NCBI GenBank assembly: GCA_033002965.1
Contig: JAURVB010013235.1
Location: 62,001 to 126,000, forward strand
Direction: 5' to 3'
Length of the DNA: 64,000 nt
DNA from: Piper betle
Lineage: Eukaryota > Streptophyta > Magnoliopsida > Piperales > Piperaceae
Position 1 is the stretch's first letter. Each line of letters opens with the position of its first letter. Shown piece by piece: positions 11,601 to 24,130 of the stretch. Both the position numbers and the translations under genes were made by a program. The notes below the pieces were generated by a model. That model searched no databases. It was not told the DNA's origin and saw only the letters and a program-made list of their open reading frames with translations.

Positions 11601-13762
11601 TACCCATAAACCTCCACGTTCTCCGGGGTTATTAATCCGGAAATCTGTTCGGGCTAGATGGCCCGAGTTAAGTGGGATCCAATAAAACGCCACTTAACCC
11701 GTCCTACAAATAATAAGATAAACATACAATAGAAAGACGTAAAACAGAGTCGAGTCCTAAACGGACCTGGTAGAAGCTCCAAGCGTGTCATCGCGCCTAG
11801 GCGGCGAGCTCCTACTCCGTACATACACATCAAAACTAAATACTAACGCCCGCTAACTAAATGATGCATTAAACTCAATAAACATCAATCACAATCAATA
11901 ATCATAAATATGAAAATAATTCTAAATCATCCTATTCCTACCAATTTTATTGTATTTTTCCTAAGTTACATTACTCAATTAGCATGCTCAACTCGATCTA
12001 CCTCATTAGATCACTCCCTATTCATTCTCAATTAATTGCATCATGCAATCATCACTACACTCATACTCATACATTTATCATGACAATTATTCAATTCTAG
12101 CATGTTATACTAACAATCATAATCAATTTTAAATAACTCAATCGGAGGTAATTATACCTCACGTTGTCGACAATCGACGACGGTTAGGGTTCCGTCGCGT
12201 GTCTCGGAACTTAAATTCGGCGCTCATCGTCGTCCGAAGCTCGATCGGGGTCGACTGGGTGAGCCCCGCGGAAGATCCGGTGAATTCCAGTGAGTTCCAG
12301 AAATTCCGGTTTTCCGACGGTTTTCTAGCAGCTGCTAGCGGTTTTCCGGTGGCTTCCGGTGGTTTTCCGGCGACAGTTGCCGGCGGTGTCTACTGGCCAG
12401 AAAGTGGTCGTGTTGGGTACCCTTGGAACCGGCTTGGCGAGCCCGACTCATCTACGAGGTCGATGGAGGTGGCGGCTCACCGAAAAATGGCAAAACAGAG
12501 CTGGCAGCGATGGGTGGCTAGATTCGGCCGGCCAGGGCGGCGATGGCCTCTGCTCCGGTCAGGGAAGGTAGCTGGAGGGTCAAGGACATCGAGCCGACCA
12601 CCTGATCGTGGTGGTGACGGTCGGCGGCGGCGTGATTGGCGACACAAGTGCTGCATCACCACGGTGATTCCTCGCATTGCGGCGGCCAGCTCGTGGCCGG
12701 GCCTGGTCGGGGCGGCAGAGTCGACGCCGTGGCGGCTGGCGGCGTCGATCGGCGGCGACGTCGGCCGTGGGGGCTGTGGCGCGAACAGGGGCGGCGCGGC
12801 GGTTAGGGTTTGGCCGTGGGGGAGAAAAGGTCGGGGTGAAAACTTAGTTGGGTGGCAAACTCGTAAATAATACTTGACTCGCCTCCAGCTCGAGTCAAGT
12901 ATCATAACTAACTCGAAGTAAATCCTTAAAAAAATTCATAAAAATCGGGAAAAATCCCATAAAATCAAACAAATACTAAAACATCATAATGATATGCTTT
13001 AAGACTATCAACCCACCCAAACTGCCCGTAATGCGTCCTAACGCGATAAACAACCTAACACTAATTCTACGATCCACTATATATATAATAATAATAAAAA
13101 ATAAACTGCATGCCTTTATATACTCTGATAACTCATTCTATTCTGCTGTGTTCATGACGTCATCATCGTATACTTGGGTATGCATGACCCTCATAGCTCA
13201 TACACGCAACTGGTGTCGTCTCAGTGCACGTGTTCTGAAACTGACTCGACTCAAAAATAACGGTCGAACCGACCGGTTCTGAATATAAAAGCCTGACTCA
13301 AATCGTGGGTTTTACACGTATAATGATGGTGTGTTATTGTTATGTGAATGATAATTTTGATGTGTTTGCTTGAATGAATTACTTGTTATGAAACGAACTG
13401 ATAAATATGAATGAGTAGGGAGCCTTGGAGTTCAGACTCGACTCAGGTAAAAACGAATGAGATAATGATTGAATGTCATGGTAGATTGTTATGTGTTATC
13501 GTATTTTCATAAAATAGTATATATTTTCTTTTAGTTTCTCATTCGTTGTTTTGTCTTATTTTGTTTGTACATCATAGCATGCATGTAGGACAGCGTTAGA
13601 ACCCAATCGTTCCCATTCATACATTTCATATTTGCATCTCCATCTTGAGATGCCGAGAGTAGATCCGGGTCGGCTTAACCGAATCTAGTAGATTAGCAAA
13701 CGGTTCGGTTGCCGGTGACATTTCCAGGTCGGTTCACGGGTGAGCCGAAACAGGGTGTTACA
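8671..13762 (+). mobile_element. Solo LTR of Tekay-like family A, interrupted by another LTR
   Basis: This is a copy of the LTR at 57400-60255, recognisable along its length. It has the same start (TATAAAATTC here, TGTAAAACCC there), a GC-rich block at 9090-9790, a TATA box near 10420 and the end GGGTGTTACA. It is flanked by the perfect 5-bp duplication TTTAT (8666-8670 and 13763-13767), with no internal domain, so it is a solo LTR left by LTR-LTR recombination. Removing the 2246-bp B insert and one 5-bp duplication leaves about 2841 bp, close to the 2856 bp of the other copy. The first bases differ by G-to-A and C-to-T changes, as expected from methylcytosine decay. The open frames inside it, on both strands, are products of GC-rich low-complexity DNA. 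Confidence 0.93.
11071..13316 (-). mobile_element. Solo LTR of family B, nested inside the family A LTR
   Basis: Begins TGTAACACCC and ends GGGTTTTACA on the plus strand, so the LTR reads on the minus strand. It is flanked by the perfect 5-bp duplication CGTAT (11066-11070 and 13317-13321). Removing the insert and one CGTAT restores the uninterrupted A LTR. Compared with the 2991-bp copy at 50510-53500 it lacks two blocks, equivalent to roughly 50618-51075 and 51517-51790. The second block holds the TATA box, so this copy is promoterless. Confidence 0.93.
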
Positions 13763-13767
13763 TTTAT

Positions 13768-14139
13768 ATACCCAATTTTTTTAAATTATACCAATTGAGT
13801 TTTATATTGGGGCTAAGTAAATTCTTTTCGTTATGAAACGAAGCTAACTTTTATGTGTGTTGAGAGAGTAGATAAAATTTTAATTAGGTTCTAAGTGGTC
13901 TAATTAAAGCGAGGCAAAAATGGGGGGGGAAAAAAGGAAGTGGCAAAAAATTTTCATTTTATAAAGGTAACCTTTATTTCTCAAGTTGCAAGGGCAAAGT
14001 TATAATTTTTTGGCATGATAATAATAATATACAAAGAACTGATCGGGTATGCTTGGGTTTTTTCTACCCTAAAGCTTAATCTCGGCCTTCCAATTATAAG
14101 GATGACCTAGATCTATTCTTAAAAAAAAAAAAATTAGCC
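13768..14139. other. AT-rich spacer
   Basis: Non-coding sequence between the family A solo LTR and the next element. Nothing recognisable is seen. Confidence 0.5.
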
Positions 14140-15210
14140 CATCTTTCCCAAAAGAAGTCAACGAAGGCTGTGTCAACCATATCTGGCCGCACTGGCCAAA
14201 TCTAGTTATGGGTGGCCATGTCTAGCCCCCAACCGGGCAAATCCAACTGCAAGGTGGCAAAAAATGGCCGATCACGGTTGGATCTGGCCGTGCGGCCTTA
14301 TAGGTGGCGCAGATAAGTTTGGCTACCGTTGGCCAAGTCTACCTACTGCAGGCTAAACTTGGTCGCACAAATGCATAAATCGGCCGATTCCACTTAGAAT
14401 TGGCCAATTTAAATCAAATCGAAGGCGATCCAATTTAAAAAACAACGTGAATCAGCTATATTAAAATCGGTCAGCGAATTGGCCAATTCGAGCCGATTTT
14501 GGCCAGCAACGGGGAGGCAACAAGGGCGGCGATGGGTGACCATGGGGGGGGCTAGGGCTGGGGGCAACGGCGGCGTGGGACGAGGCAGCGAGGGAGGAGA
14601 GGCAGGGCAGGGTGAGTTGCGAGGGCGGCGAGGTGGGGCAGAAGGCGAGGAGGGGGGTGACAGGGCAATAGGGCGGCGAGGGTGGCGACGGGGCAGGATA
14701 AGGGGTGAGGGAGGGGGTGACGGGGCGACGAGGGCGGCAGGGTGGGGCGGTAGGGGCGGCAGTGGCCATCGGAGGAGGGTATATGGGCGGCGGTGGGGGA
14801 GAACGATGGATGAAATATAAGTGGCATTCTCGTAATTAAAAGTTGACTTGACTCCGACTCGAGTCAAAAATAATAACTAACTCCAAATAATTTTAAAAAA
14901 ATCCAAAAAAATTGAAAAAATATCATAAAATATAATACACATTATAACATAAAAATTACATTAGAATGACATATTCTATACTAATAACTTAGCAATTTTG
15001 ACTAAGTTAAAATTTTTCTATAAGACTGATTTAGGCCGTTTCCGATTCTGATTCCGACTCCTTTGAAAACCGATTTTGATTTTGATTCTGATTCCGATTC
15101 TGATTTTTGCAACCATGTTTGGTTATCCTTAGACTAAATTTGACTGGGGTAAGGCTAGATCCAACTTGCGGCGACTAGATTTGGCAAGAAAAAAACGACT
15201 AGATCGGTAG
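14140..15210 (-). mobile_element. GC-cored element with AATCGG/TGGCC subterminal repeats (copy 1)
   Basis: Homologous in opposite orientation to 36430-37180. Both have an end rich in degenerate GGAATC/AATCGG repeats (here 15040-15110), then an AT-rich tract. The palindromic GACTCGAGTC module follows (14845-14870 here), then a TACGAGAATGCCAC junction into a GC-rich core (14510-14815). The other end carries degenerate TGGCC-AATC repeats (14180-14510). No transposase is visible, so it is non-autonomous. Subterminal arrays of a short motif are typical of hAT and CACTA elements, but the exact termini and target duplication were not found. Open frames in the core are low-complexity. Confidence 0.55.
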
Positions 15211-16393
15211 AACCCAAGAATATGTCACAATTTTAATCCAGAATAGATCCTTTGGTTTGGGAAAACTTTTCCATAATGCATATGCTAATAAAAACTACTG
15301 ACAATTACGAGTTGACAGAACCCAAGACAATTACGCAAACCCAAAGGTGGTGGATGACGCAGGTAGCTTGGGAGACACGATGTTTTTGTTTTTTCTTAAA
15401 CCTAGAGATATAATGATTTAGAAGATCATAATTAACAAACCATGTAAATCATTTCAAATTATTTCCCTCGAAAACCCTTCTATAAGCAGCACTTTTATAC
15501 TAATGCATATAAACCAGGGGTTTTCACTTCAAAGCCTATAACAATTATTCGGTATCTGCCGCCTTTATAACAATTCACAACACAGCATATATTTAATTAA
15601 TAATACGTATGTACTATAAATAAGTGTACGTTAGGAGCTCCTATTCAATAAAATGTTTTATTTGGTTAATTTTCTTTAAGAAAAGGAGGGCAAATGGAAC
15701 ACTTACATAACATGTTAATTGAGCTCAAAATTAATCACTATATATAGTGCTTTTTTTTTAAAAAGAATCTCACACATGAATGATAATCGATTGCATTAAC
15801 TGAGGTGCACTTGGATTAGATCTCATACTAAGGCAGTGAAGAAGCAACTAATTAATCAATTAATTAATTAATTAATTAAAAAAACAGGCATGCTGGAAAC
15901 GAGCGTTGACAAGTCATCCCATCTTTCCTTCGAATTAGAGACTGGTAGCTGTCTTCCTTCTCCAAAACAAACAAACAAAACAATTTCTTGTCTTTCTCGT
16001 TTCCGCATTTCATTTCCCTACACTATACTATATATATATATATATATATGACCGATTTAAACAATTAAATATAATTTAACGGTTTAAATTTATTATTTTA
16101 AAAAAACTATATTCTTTATCCAATCTTCGGCCGCGGGGGTGAGCATAGGCGCCCACAGGGGAGCACAGACGGCGTGGATGGTAGTGGGAAGTGGTAAGAA
16201 GGGAAATTTAAAAAAAATAAAAAAATATAAAATTCTAATTCTAACCCATTTCGTCATTTTTCTTTAATTCTAACCCAGTTGTTGAGATAAAAAGAGAGGA
16301 GAGAAAATCGTTTCTTATTTTTTTTCTCGGCCCTTTTTAATTTCTGCGCGACGGAATCGTCTCCTTCCCCGGGAGCTGCGGGCGGCGCTCTAG
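15211..16393. other. Intergenic, upstream of the NIPA gene
   Basis: AT-rich with an (AATT)n run near 15850-15880 and a (TA)n run near 16030-16050. The last 150 bases are probably the core promoter and leader of the NIPA gene. An out-of-frame ATG at 16394 precedes its start by 17 bases. Confidence 0.5.
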
Positions 16394-16410
16394 ATGGTCG
16401 GCGGGGTGAG

Positions 16411-19254
16411 ATGGCTCCGACGTCGGACTCCGATTCGGCGGGGTCGGGGGTGATGTACGCCGACAATCTGAAAGGCTTCCTCCTCGCCCTCCTCTCCAGC
16501 GCCTTCATCGGCGCCAGCTTCATCATCAAGAAGAAGGGTCTCAAGCGCGCTGGTTCCTCCGGTGCCCGTGCTGGTATCCATCATCTTCTAGGGTTCCTAA
16601 ATTCTTCTTATATTCTTAATCTTATTATTATTATTGTTATTGTTAGCTTTGTAATTGTTGTTTTCTATGATTCATGTCTGAGCTGTTTCTTTTTGTTTGA
16701 TATCTAAGTTTTTCGTTTTGTCTACTAATTATCACCATAAGGTGTTGGTGGGTACGGATATTTGTTGGAGCCTCTGTGGTGGGTGGGGATGGTGACTAGT
16801 AAGTCCCCCTTTTTTCTTCTTCTTTTTTTAGTGGAAGATTCTACTTTGTTATTTGCGTTTGTTGTTGGGAACTGTTTTAACTTGCGATTTCTGCCTCGTT
16901 GCAACCTTAATTCAGTGATCTTTGGGGAGATTGCGAATTTCGTAGCGTATATTTTTGCCCCGGCAGTTCTTGTGACGCCTCTTGGTGCCCTGAGCATTAT
17001 AGTCAGGTAATGTGGGTTGCCCCTTCTTAATTATCCCTCTTGTTTACTATTGAATAGCTCAAAACTTACTTACGGTTGAAGATTGCATCATGGAATGGTG
17101 AAATGTTAATTGTAGCTGATAGTGAATTGGGTGTAAGGTCAAGTTTGTTTAAATTAAGAAGCTCATGCAACTGTATGTGGGTGTTGGCAGTGCGATTCTA
17201 GCACACTTCGTGTTGAAGGAGAGACTGCGGATGATGGGTGTATTAGGTTGTGTTCTTTGTATGGTAGGATCTACTGTTATTGTACTCCATGCCCCAGAAG
17301 AGAAGGCTCCAGGTTCTGTAGAGGAGATATGGTACCTTGCCATACAACCAGGTATAGTCTGTCCTAATTCACACTGGCAATGCTTTATGTCTTTCTTGTA
17401 CTTATGTCTGCCATGATTCTGCAGCGTTTCTTCTCTACACAGCGGCTGTAATAGCTGTGGCAATTGTGTTAATTCTGCATTGTGCTCCACGGTATGGGCA
17501 GACGAATATAATGGTCTACTTGGGAATATGCTCCTTATTTGGATCTTTGACGGTAAATTTTTAGTTCAGTGCATTCTTGACATGTTTTAACCAGTCTTAC
17601 ATGTTATTTTTTATTTTTTGGTAAGGTTAATTTTTCTTCATTCTGCAGGTAATGAGCATCAAGGCCATAGGCATTGCGATAAAGCTCACAATAGATGGAG
17701 ATAATCAGGCTGGTTATTTTCAAACTTGGGTGTTCGCAATGGTTGCTGTCACATGTATCATTACGCAATTAAATTATCTAAACATGGTTAGTTTTTTTTT
17801 AATCTCACAAACTGATGGTCTGGTATTTGACTCTTTGTCCATTAATATTTTGAGTGCTTGTCTAGTTTATTAGGTGATAGGATCTGGATGAGCAATTCAA
17901 ACTGAGTTGAGCAATGATGGCAATATTTATGATATATTGATGGTAATTCTGACTTTTGTATAGAAGATGTTTCACAGAGGCCATATCAGTACTACATGCT
18001 AGAGATTTTTAGCATTACTGAAAATTCCTATCACCTTGCTCACCTCCAGTTTGTAGAACTTTCGCTATAGATGTTAAGTGCTAAATTAGAAGACTTGTAA
18101 AGTAATTATAAAATAATTAAATAAGTCTGACTAAGAATATGCTACTCTAAAATTTTTTACTTAACTACAGACATTTCTGAAGCTTTGACTCTTTTTTGCT
18201 GTGAACTACTGAAGTAACATATTATATCCATGTAAATAATATTCCCTCTACTCGCTGTGCACTTACAATAACTCGACTTTGGCAGGCACTTGATTCCTTC
18301 AACACTGCTGTTGTTTCACCCATCTATTATGCAATGTTCACAATTCTTACGATAATCGCAAGTGCAATAATGTTCAAGGTATGTTATATTAGTAGAAAGC
18401 TATTATTGATGGTTTTCTCATAACTCCTCCTAACTTTAGAAAGGCTGTGCAGGATTATTCTGGTCAAAGTGCTAGTAGCATAGCTTCAGAAATATGTGGA
18501 TTAATTACTGTGATTTCTGGGACAACAGTTTTGCATACTACAAGGGAGCCAGATTCTCCCATATTAACAGGTTTGTAAATAGCAGTGATACCATCTCATT
18601 TTAAACTGGCCACAATAATTTTCAAGTTCTTTAAAAGAGGTTTTGTATGATATACTTTACATTGAACTGTGCTCTCCTGATTGATGGCTCAAAAAAGGAT
18701 GTGCCCCTTTTTAGATGATGCACATGCTGAACTTCTCTACTTTTCAGTGTTTGCAGCAATTGTGGGAAGGGGGAGGGGTGGGGATTTTTCATAGTAGAAA
18801 GTGACAAAGAATGGGAGTTTTTGGTTGTAAAATTGAACATATTCTTTTTTATTAACAGATGGTAGTTAGCAGGAAAATTTATATTTTTATAGGATAAGCA
18901 TGGTAAGCGGTATTATTCCCAGGTCGAGAGAGACTATATCATTTAGTCGAAATGACTGGATAGCCAAGTGGGTATTGTTCTCCAGTTGGATTTTTCTTTG
19001 CCTCACTGTGTGTTTTTTTTAAAAAAAATTCCTTTAACATGCTCTCTTTTATCTGGTTTATAGTCCATCTTTATTTTGATGGCTGGTCGTCTCTAATTTG
19101 ACTTTTTTCATTTCATGATGCAGAACTATATTCGCCACTTTCTCCAAAAATATCGTGGCTTATACAGGGAAATGGTGAAACGTGGAAACACAAGGAAGAA
19201 GACGGCTTGGCATCTGAGTTTGTAGCAGTAATACGACCAAACCATTTCTTGTGA
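16411..19254 (+). CDS. Probable magnesium transporter, NIPA family
   Basis: Multi-pass membrane protein of the NIPA/DUF803 family, thought to move Mg2+ across plasma or endosomal membranes. Nine exons: 16411-16573, 16742-16798, 16916-17006, 17191-17351, 17425-17552, 17649-17786, 18286-18378, 18453-18570 and 19124-19254. All phases agree and give 359 residues, the usual family length. The first membrane segment follows MYADNLKGFLLALLSSAFIG, then KKKGLKRAG, LLEPLWWVGM, and the conserved GEIANFVAY and PLGALSIIV. HAPEE and YGQTNIMVYLGICSL follow, then SIKAIGIAIKLT, YLNMALDSFNTA and PIYYAMFT. The C-terminus VIRPNHFL matches the family's charged tail plus hydrophobic end. The start opens directly before the first conserved segment. 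The last eight codons and stop lie in a 44-bp tandem duplication. Confidence 0.93.
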
Positions 19255-19314
19255 ACGATAGGGAGTATCAAGTAATACGACCAAACCATTTCTTGTGAAC
19301 GATAGGGAGTATCA
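19227..19314 (+). repeat. 44-bp tandem duplication over the NIPA stop codon
   Basis: Units 19227-19270 and 19271-19314 are identical by eye. The first holds the final codons and the TGA; the second lies in the 3' UTR. Identity of the units suggests a recent event. Confidence 0.9.
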
Positions 19315-20521
19315 AATGCTTTTGCCGAAATGAGCAGCCCTTCCTGCAGTCGTTGTCTTTGTTACAAAGTTATAATGAGCGGCGACTTCGTGGAGCTCAC
19401 AAGTACAGCCCTCAAAAGTCCGACTCCCCCCTTGTTTATATAGTCCTTATTGTTTATTGCTTTCTTTTATGATTGAATTGATTTATGAGTCCATAAGCCC
19501 CACATATCCTTTAATTGCCTCGAGCTACCGTTGCCCTTTTGTATTTGTATTCGGTTTCGTGATCACGTGGCGTACTCTCTGCATCGCGTCTCAACATGAC
19601 ATTGGGAAATGCCGATAAGCGAAGGCATCGAAGGTCTCAAACGCAATCGTTTGATTGTTCCTGTACGATTTTACTCCAAAAAACAAGTGGTATTAATCTG
19701 TTGGGTGAAGTGGAATTTATTGCCTCTTAAATCTTCTTAAGGAATCCCACCCTTTGGCCCAATATTTTTCTTGACGGTAGCTAGGGGTGGTTCTAAATGA
19801 TCATAAAAAAAGCAACCATGTATTTCTCCGCCCTTATTAGCAATTTCTGGGTTTGGTGAATCAAATTATTTGGAAACTATTTTATGCAGAGATGCTCTAA
19901 ATCTTACGATGCAAGCGCTTGACGCAGAGTGGTCAATTGAAAATTTGAGATTAGCATTGCATGTGAAGGGCAGCTCATAGAGGTTCAAGAACCCGACATA
20001 TGTAAGAAAGAATTGCAGGCCATAAAAGCAAGCTTCACATGCCTTTCCACCTCATGGCTGTCCACGAATTTTCGGATTAACCAAGGACAAAACTATCATG
20101 TACACAACCAGGAAATAAAAAAAGAAACTATCGTGTACACCAATTATACTACGGGAGGGAAAAACATAAAAGTTTGACACAACATATAACAGCAAGTACA
20201 ATGTAAATAGCATGACATTTTGCACTTAAATGAGTTTTGGAGCTTGAGTGGTCTCTGGTTCCTCCGAAATGTAAGATGAACTTGCAAACCAATTATCCAA
20301 ATACCATGTCAGGTGGTCTCTTTATATAAAAGAAAGTAGCCGTCATTGGCCACCTGTTGATCTCGCATGCATGCATTAGATTTCACACCCCCCCCCTCGC
20401 GACATCAAACCAAAAGTAAAAAAAAATGATAAAAACATAAAAAAGACTGCAAAAAGAGTAGCTCAAGCTAAGCTTTGAAGTTTTATTGATGTGATGAGAA
20501 GGCAACGTATACGGGGGCCTT
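19315..20521. other. Intergenic between NIPA and the F-box fragment
   Basis: Contains the NIPA 3' UTR and AT-rich spacer. No further gene is seen. Confidence 0.5.
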
Positions 20522-21739
20522 TTAGTGAAGACCAGAACGAGGATCCCAAACATGCCCCACATTGCAGTATTGTTCGATGTACATGAAGAGACAGAATTTC
20601 CGAATCCTAGAGCCTCGGTAATGAAGCAGGGACTGGTTCACGAAGTCAGCAAGCTTTAGATGGTGGTTCTGGGCAAACTCTAGATTTGGAGCATGAGCCC
20701 ACACGCCCCTCCATCTCTTTGATAGAACACTAGTCCTCACAGCATCTTCAGTATTCAGGTAGGAAAGGACGATATGAAGGATAGCATCAGGCAACTCGCT
20801 GATCCGGTCCTCTGCGCCTTCGTTTCCTTGCTTCCAGACAGCTGCATCATCCATGTAACCCTGAGAAAAATGCAACAACGGATCATCAAAAACAGAGTGT
20901 CCACTACTAATACATCTATCTAATAATAATTCGTTCTTCCCTCACAAATCAGCAGCCGCGTACAAACAGAGATTTCCAAAACAAACACCAACATTTAATA
21001 TCAAATGTGATAGTAAGCTGACAATAAGCACCGATTCACTGAAAAAGCTCTAAAATATCTGTAATCAGTCCTTTAAATAGTAGCAGGCTCAACTTCATAT
21101 TATCATTAAATCAACCGGCAAGCAGAGCAAGTTATCAGCGTAAGGGACCATCTTTTTAGTCAGCGACAAACCCATCTTTCTCATCGTAATGACCCAAGCT
21201 TGGCAAACATTAGGCTGTCATTACTCATAGCCCCAGAACAGCCCAACATTCAATCTTCAAAATTCCCACCGCATGATTCTCCCCTATGGCAGCACTTTGT
21301 ATTCGGCAAAGCAAGATACACATTAAACCCGGTCATCCAAGGCAATCGAGCATCACAATTATTCCAGAAACTTCAAAAAGAAAACAAAATTCTGGACATG
21401 CAAGGTCAGAAAAACAGCTAAAGACCCAGAAAACTTTAGACGAAAACCGCATCAGCTCTCCCCATTTCCAAACTGCTCGCCATCCCGCCTCCGACACGCA
21501 ATCCCAAAGCAAACTGGATGCAAAATCCTCAACGAAATCAAACAAAAACAATACCAGACCACAAATGACAGCCAAAATACATTGAAAATCCGCTTCTCGC
21601 CCACTAAATCAATCATGAAATTAAATCATCAGAAAAAAGAATCTAGAGTAAGAAATTAGAAACCGACTTGGAGGCCCTTCAATCCTTCTCCTTGTTCCAT
21701 TTTTCCTATGCCCTTCTCCTTCTCCATCTTCACCTCCAT
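20522..21739 (-). pseudogene. Truncated F-box protein gene
   Basis: The F-box is intact: EDRISELPDAILHIVLSYL, then TSVLSKRWRGVWAHAPNLEF. This is the N-terminus of F-box/LRR/FBD proteins, substrate receptors of SCF ubiquitin ligases that bind SKP1 through this motif. Family members usually run to about 400 residues or more, but this frame stops at 20522 after HVWDPRSGLH, with no LRR or FBD part. An acceptor TTTCTCAG precedes 20860. A possible first exon 21739-21668 (ATG, 24 codons, donor GTCGGT) keeps the frame and would give about 136 residues; otherwise translation starts at the ATG just after the acceptor (MDDAAVW). It could be a degraded gene or a short F-box-only protein. Confidence 0.55.
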
Positions 21740-23184
21740 GGGGTGTCCTTGGAGGTGTGGAGGATAGCAACTGTGGCCGGTGTGAGTGACGAAGAAATGG
21801 AGCAACGGAGCTACTATATATATAGATTATATAGGTATAGTATAGTACTACCCGCCCCCGCCCTTTTACTCTGATTGGAGCTCCATCTGATCGTCCATTT
21901 GGTGGACGTTGGGACAAATCTGGGCGTCGGTTGGTGTGTATAGACGTGTTTGTTAAGTAATAGCACTTTCTGGTGGGTGAATTAATGAAAAAATGATTAA
22001 TGAACGCGATAGCAATCATAGTTGTTTGTGTTAGTATTAATACTTTTTTTTTCAATAACCTTATATGTTTACTGGATTTATATTTTTGTTTTAAAACTAG
22101 AACGAACTTCTTAAGTAACGAACTTCTTAAGTATGATCGGCCGTATAATTACATGCTCCAAATAAATTGAAGAGGCTCACGAAAAATGAAGATAATTATT
22201 TAATTTTTTAGTCGGGTTTGAACCCATCACCTTCAGACATAAAATACACATATATATATATATATAAATAATTAAAGTTAGCAAAATCCGAATATGTCAT
22301 CCTCTACAATATGCATTTTTATAATATTATTTAAATTTTATTATATTTAAATTTGCTAATTCTCTTTTTTTATCTCATATCATTATTTAGTTCTGCTTTT
22401 ATTAATAAGAGTAAATTTAACATATATACTTTCTAATAATCTAAGATTTCAATATACTCTGTGGATGCAAATGTTTTTATACCCCGTTTCAATATGCTAA
22501 AAAATTATATCAAGGAAAACAAAGATTTTACTTTACAATATGAGCTATATATGACCATGAATATGCTAATGCGAGCAAAAAATGTATACCGTGTGGCATT
22601 TACCGTAACCGAAACGTTGAAAACGTTAGAATCTGATAATTAAAAAAAATCTTTATGCATCGGGTATAAGAGATAGGAGGACATAGGATATCATTTTCCT
22701 TTTTTGAGAATATTTTAATTTAATTTATAATTTTAATGTATCACAAAGTGGCCCAGAGAATATTCACAGGATCAGTGATAGTCTACAGCCCTGTCAGATT
22801 AAATTTAATGTTTTTTTCAATCGAGATTAAATTTAATGTTGATGGTCAAGTAAGGAGAATAATATAAGGGCCAAGTTAATTGGGCACGGTGCTAACTTAT
22901 GGGCTAGAGTTTTCAACAATAATGGGCCAAACTAAACAGCCTTAACTACTTATTCGGCTAGACTTTCCAGTTAGCCAAATAATTAGTTAAGGAAATTGGT
23001 GGATTAAATAGGGAAATGCACTTAGTAAAGTGTTCAATCAGCCTCAGATGCTTTATAATTTGATCATCAATGTATTTAACATTTTGTTTGAAATGCGTGA
23101 CATGTAATGTATGTCCATGTTACAGTTGAACACAATTGCGGTAAGGAAGTTCAACATTAGTAAAATCTTTAAAGGTTCCTTCAG
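21740..23184. other. Intergenic, AT-rich
   Basis: Includes a GC-richer patch near 21740-21900 (possible promoter of the F-box gene) and a (TA)n tract at 22247-22266. A stretch after 22740 carries no conserved coding content. Confidence 0.5.
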
Positions 23185-24130
23185 CTAAGCTTGACAATCA
23201 GTAAAGAAGACAAGAGACCATCGCTCAGCCTCTTGAGCAGAATTTCCACATACAGAGCCAAGATCAGTAAAAAAATGGATAAGTGTAGCATCACAATATA
23301 TAAAAGCCCAACCAATCATTTTATCTACCTGATTAAAGCTTCCATCTACAACAAAATTTGTTTCCCCCTGCAAGTCTAGCAATATTGCGAGAGTCGATAG
23401 CTGGACAAGTATTAGTTTGCAAGCCGTACACAAAAGCATCAGACACCACCTGACAATGAAGTCATATGCGTTGCTTTATTCTAGCCACCATACGATGCAC
23501 ATCGAAGGCCTCGTCTCGAAACACAAATTCGTTTCTAGCCTCCCATGTCACATACAATATGACCAGAACAGAGTGCATGAAGTGAGGGTTAGTAGCAACA
23601 CGATTAGTAGACCATCTCCACACTTGCACAATAAGTCGATGCGGAGATGTAACGTTCCGGTATTCAGTTTTAATGCCCAAAATAGAACCCAAAAATGGCT
23701 AAAGCATCAGGACAATTAAAAAATAAGAGCAAATACAACTCACCGTCATGATGCCAAGTAACATATAAGCAATCTATCCCTAATCCTCTAGCTTTTAGTA
23801 AAGAAGACGTTGGAATAAGCTTGAAAGCAAACCTGTAGCCCAACCCAAGTAATCGCTTAGTAACGTTTTCCCTCCACCAACATGCCTAGTCCACACTATT
23901 AATCAACGTTCTAATCCCAACCAAAAAAGAGGTAAGAAATTTCCATTTGCATCACCTAGTCAAGTGCACTTATCTGATAGAGTACAAGGAGGATCCAATT
24001 GGACGATACGTTCAGCGTGAGCGGAAACAAACCAACTAAAAATTTTAACTCGGTCCCAACTATTTTTCGCTATCAGAAGTCAATGTATTTGCTCCCAAAT
24101 GAGCCAAGTGCCGAATCTGTGGCTTCAGCT
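23185..24130 (-). mobile_element. LINE-type retrotransposon remnant (zinc-binding and RNase H region)
   Basis: Minus-strand fragments in separate frames follow the order seen at the 3' end of plant LINE polyproteins. RLLGLGYRFAFKLIP and LFFNCPDALAIF (about 23700-23900) resemble the zinc-binding region after reverse transcriptase. VTWEARNEFVFRDEAFDVH (23462-23692) is the usual linker. NFVVDGSFNQVDKMIGWAF (23185-23439) resembles the start of the RNase H fold with its first Asp. Stops and frame changes separate them, so it is dead. The reverse transcriptase core was not recognised, and the limits are approximate. Confidence 0.55.

Noticed and set aside
12199..12905. 223-codon plus-strand and 142-codon minus-strand frames
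   Set aside because: Same GC-rich block in LTR B; frames are broken in the other B copies.
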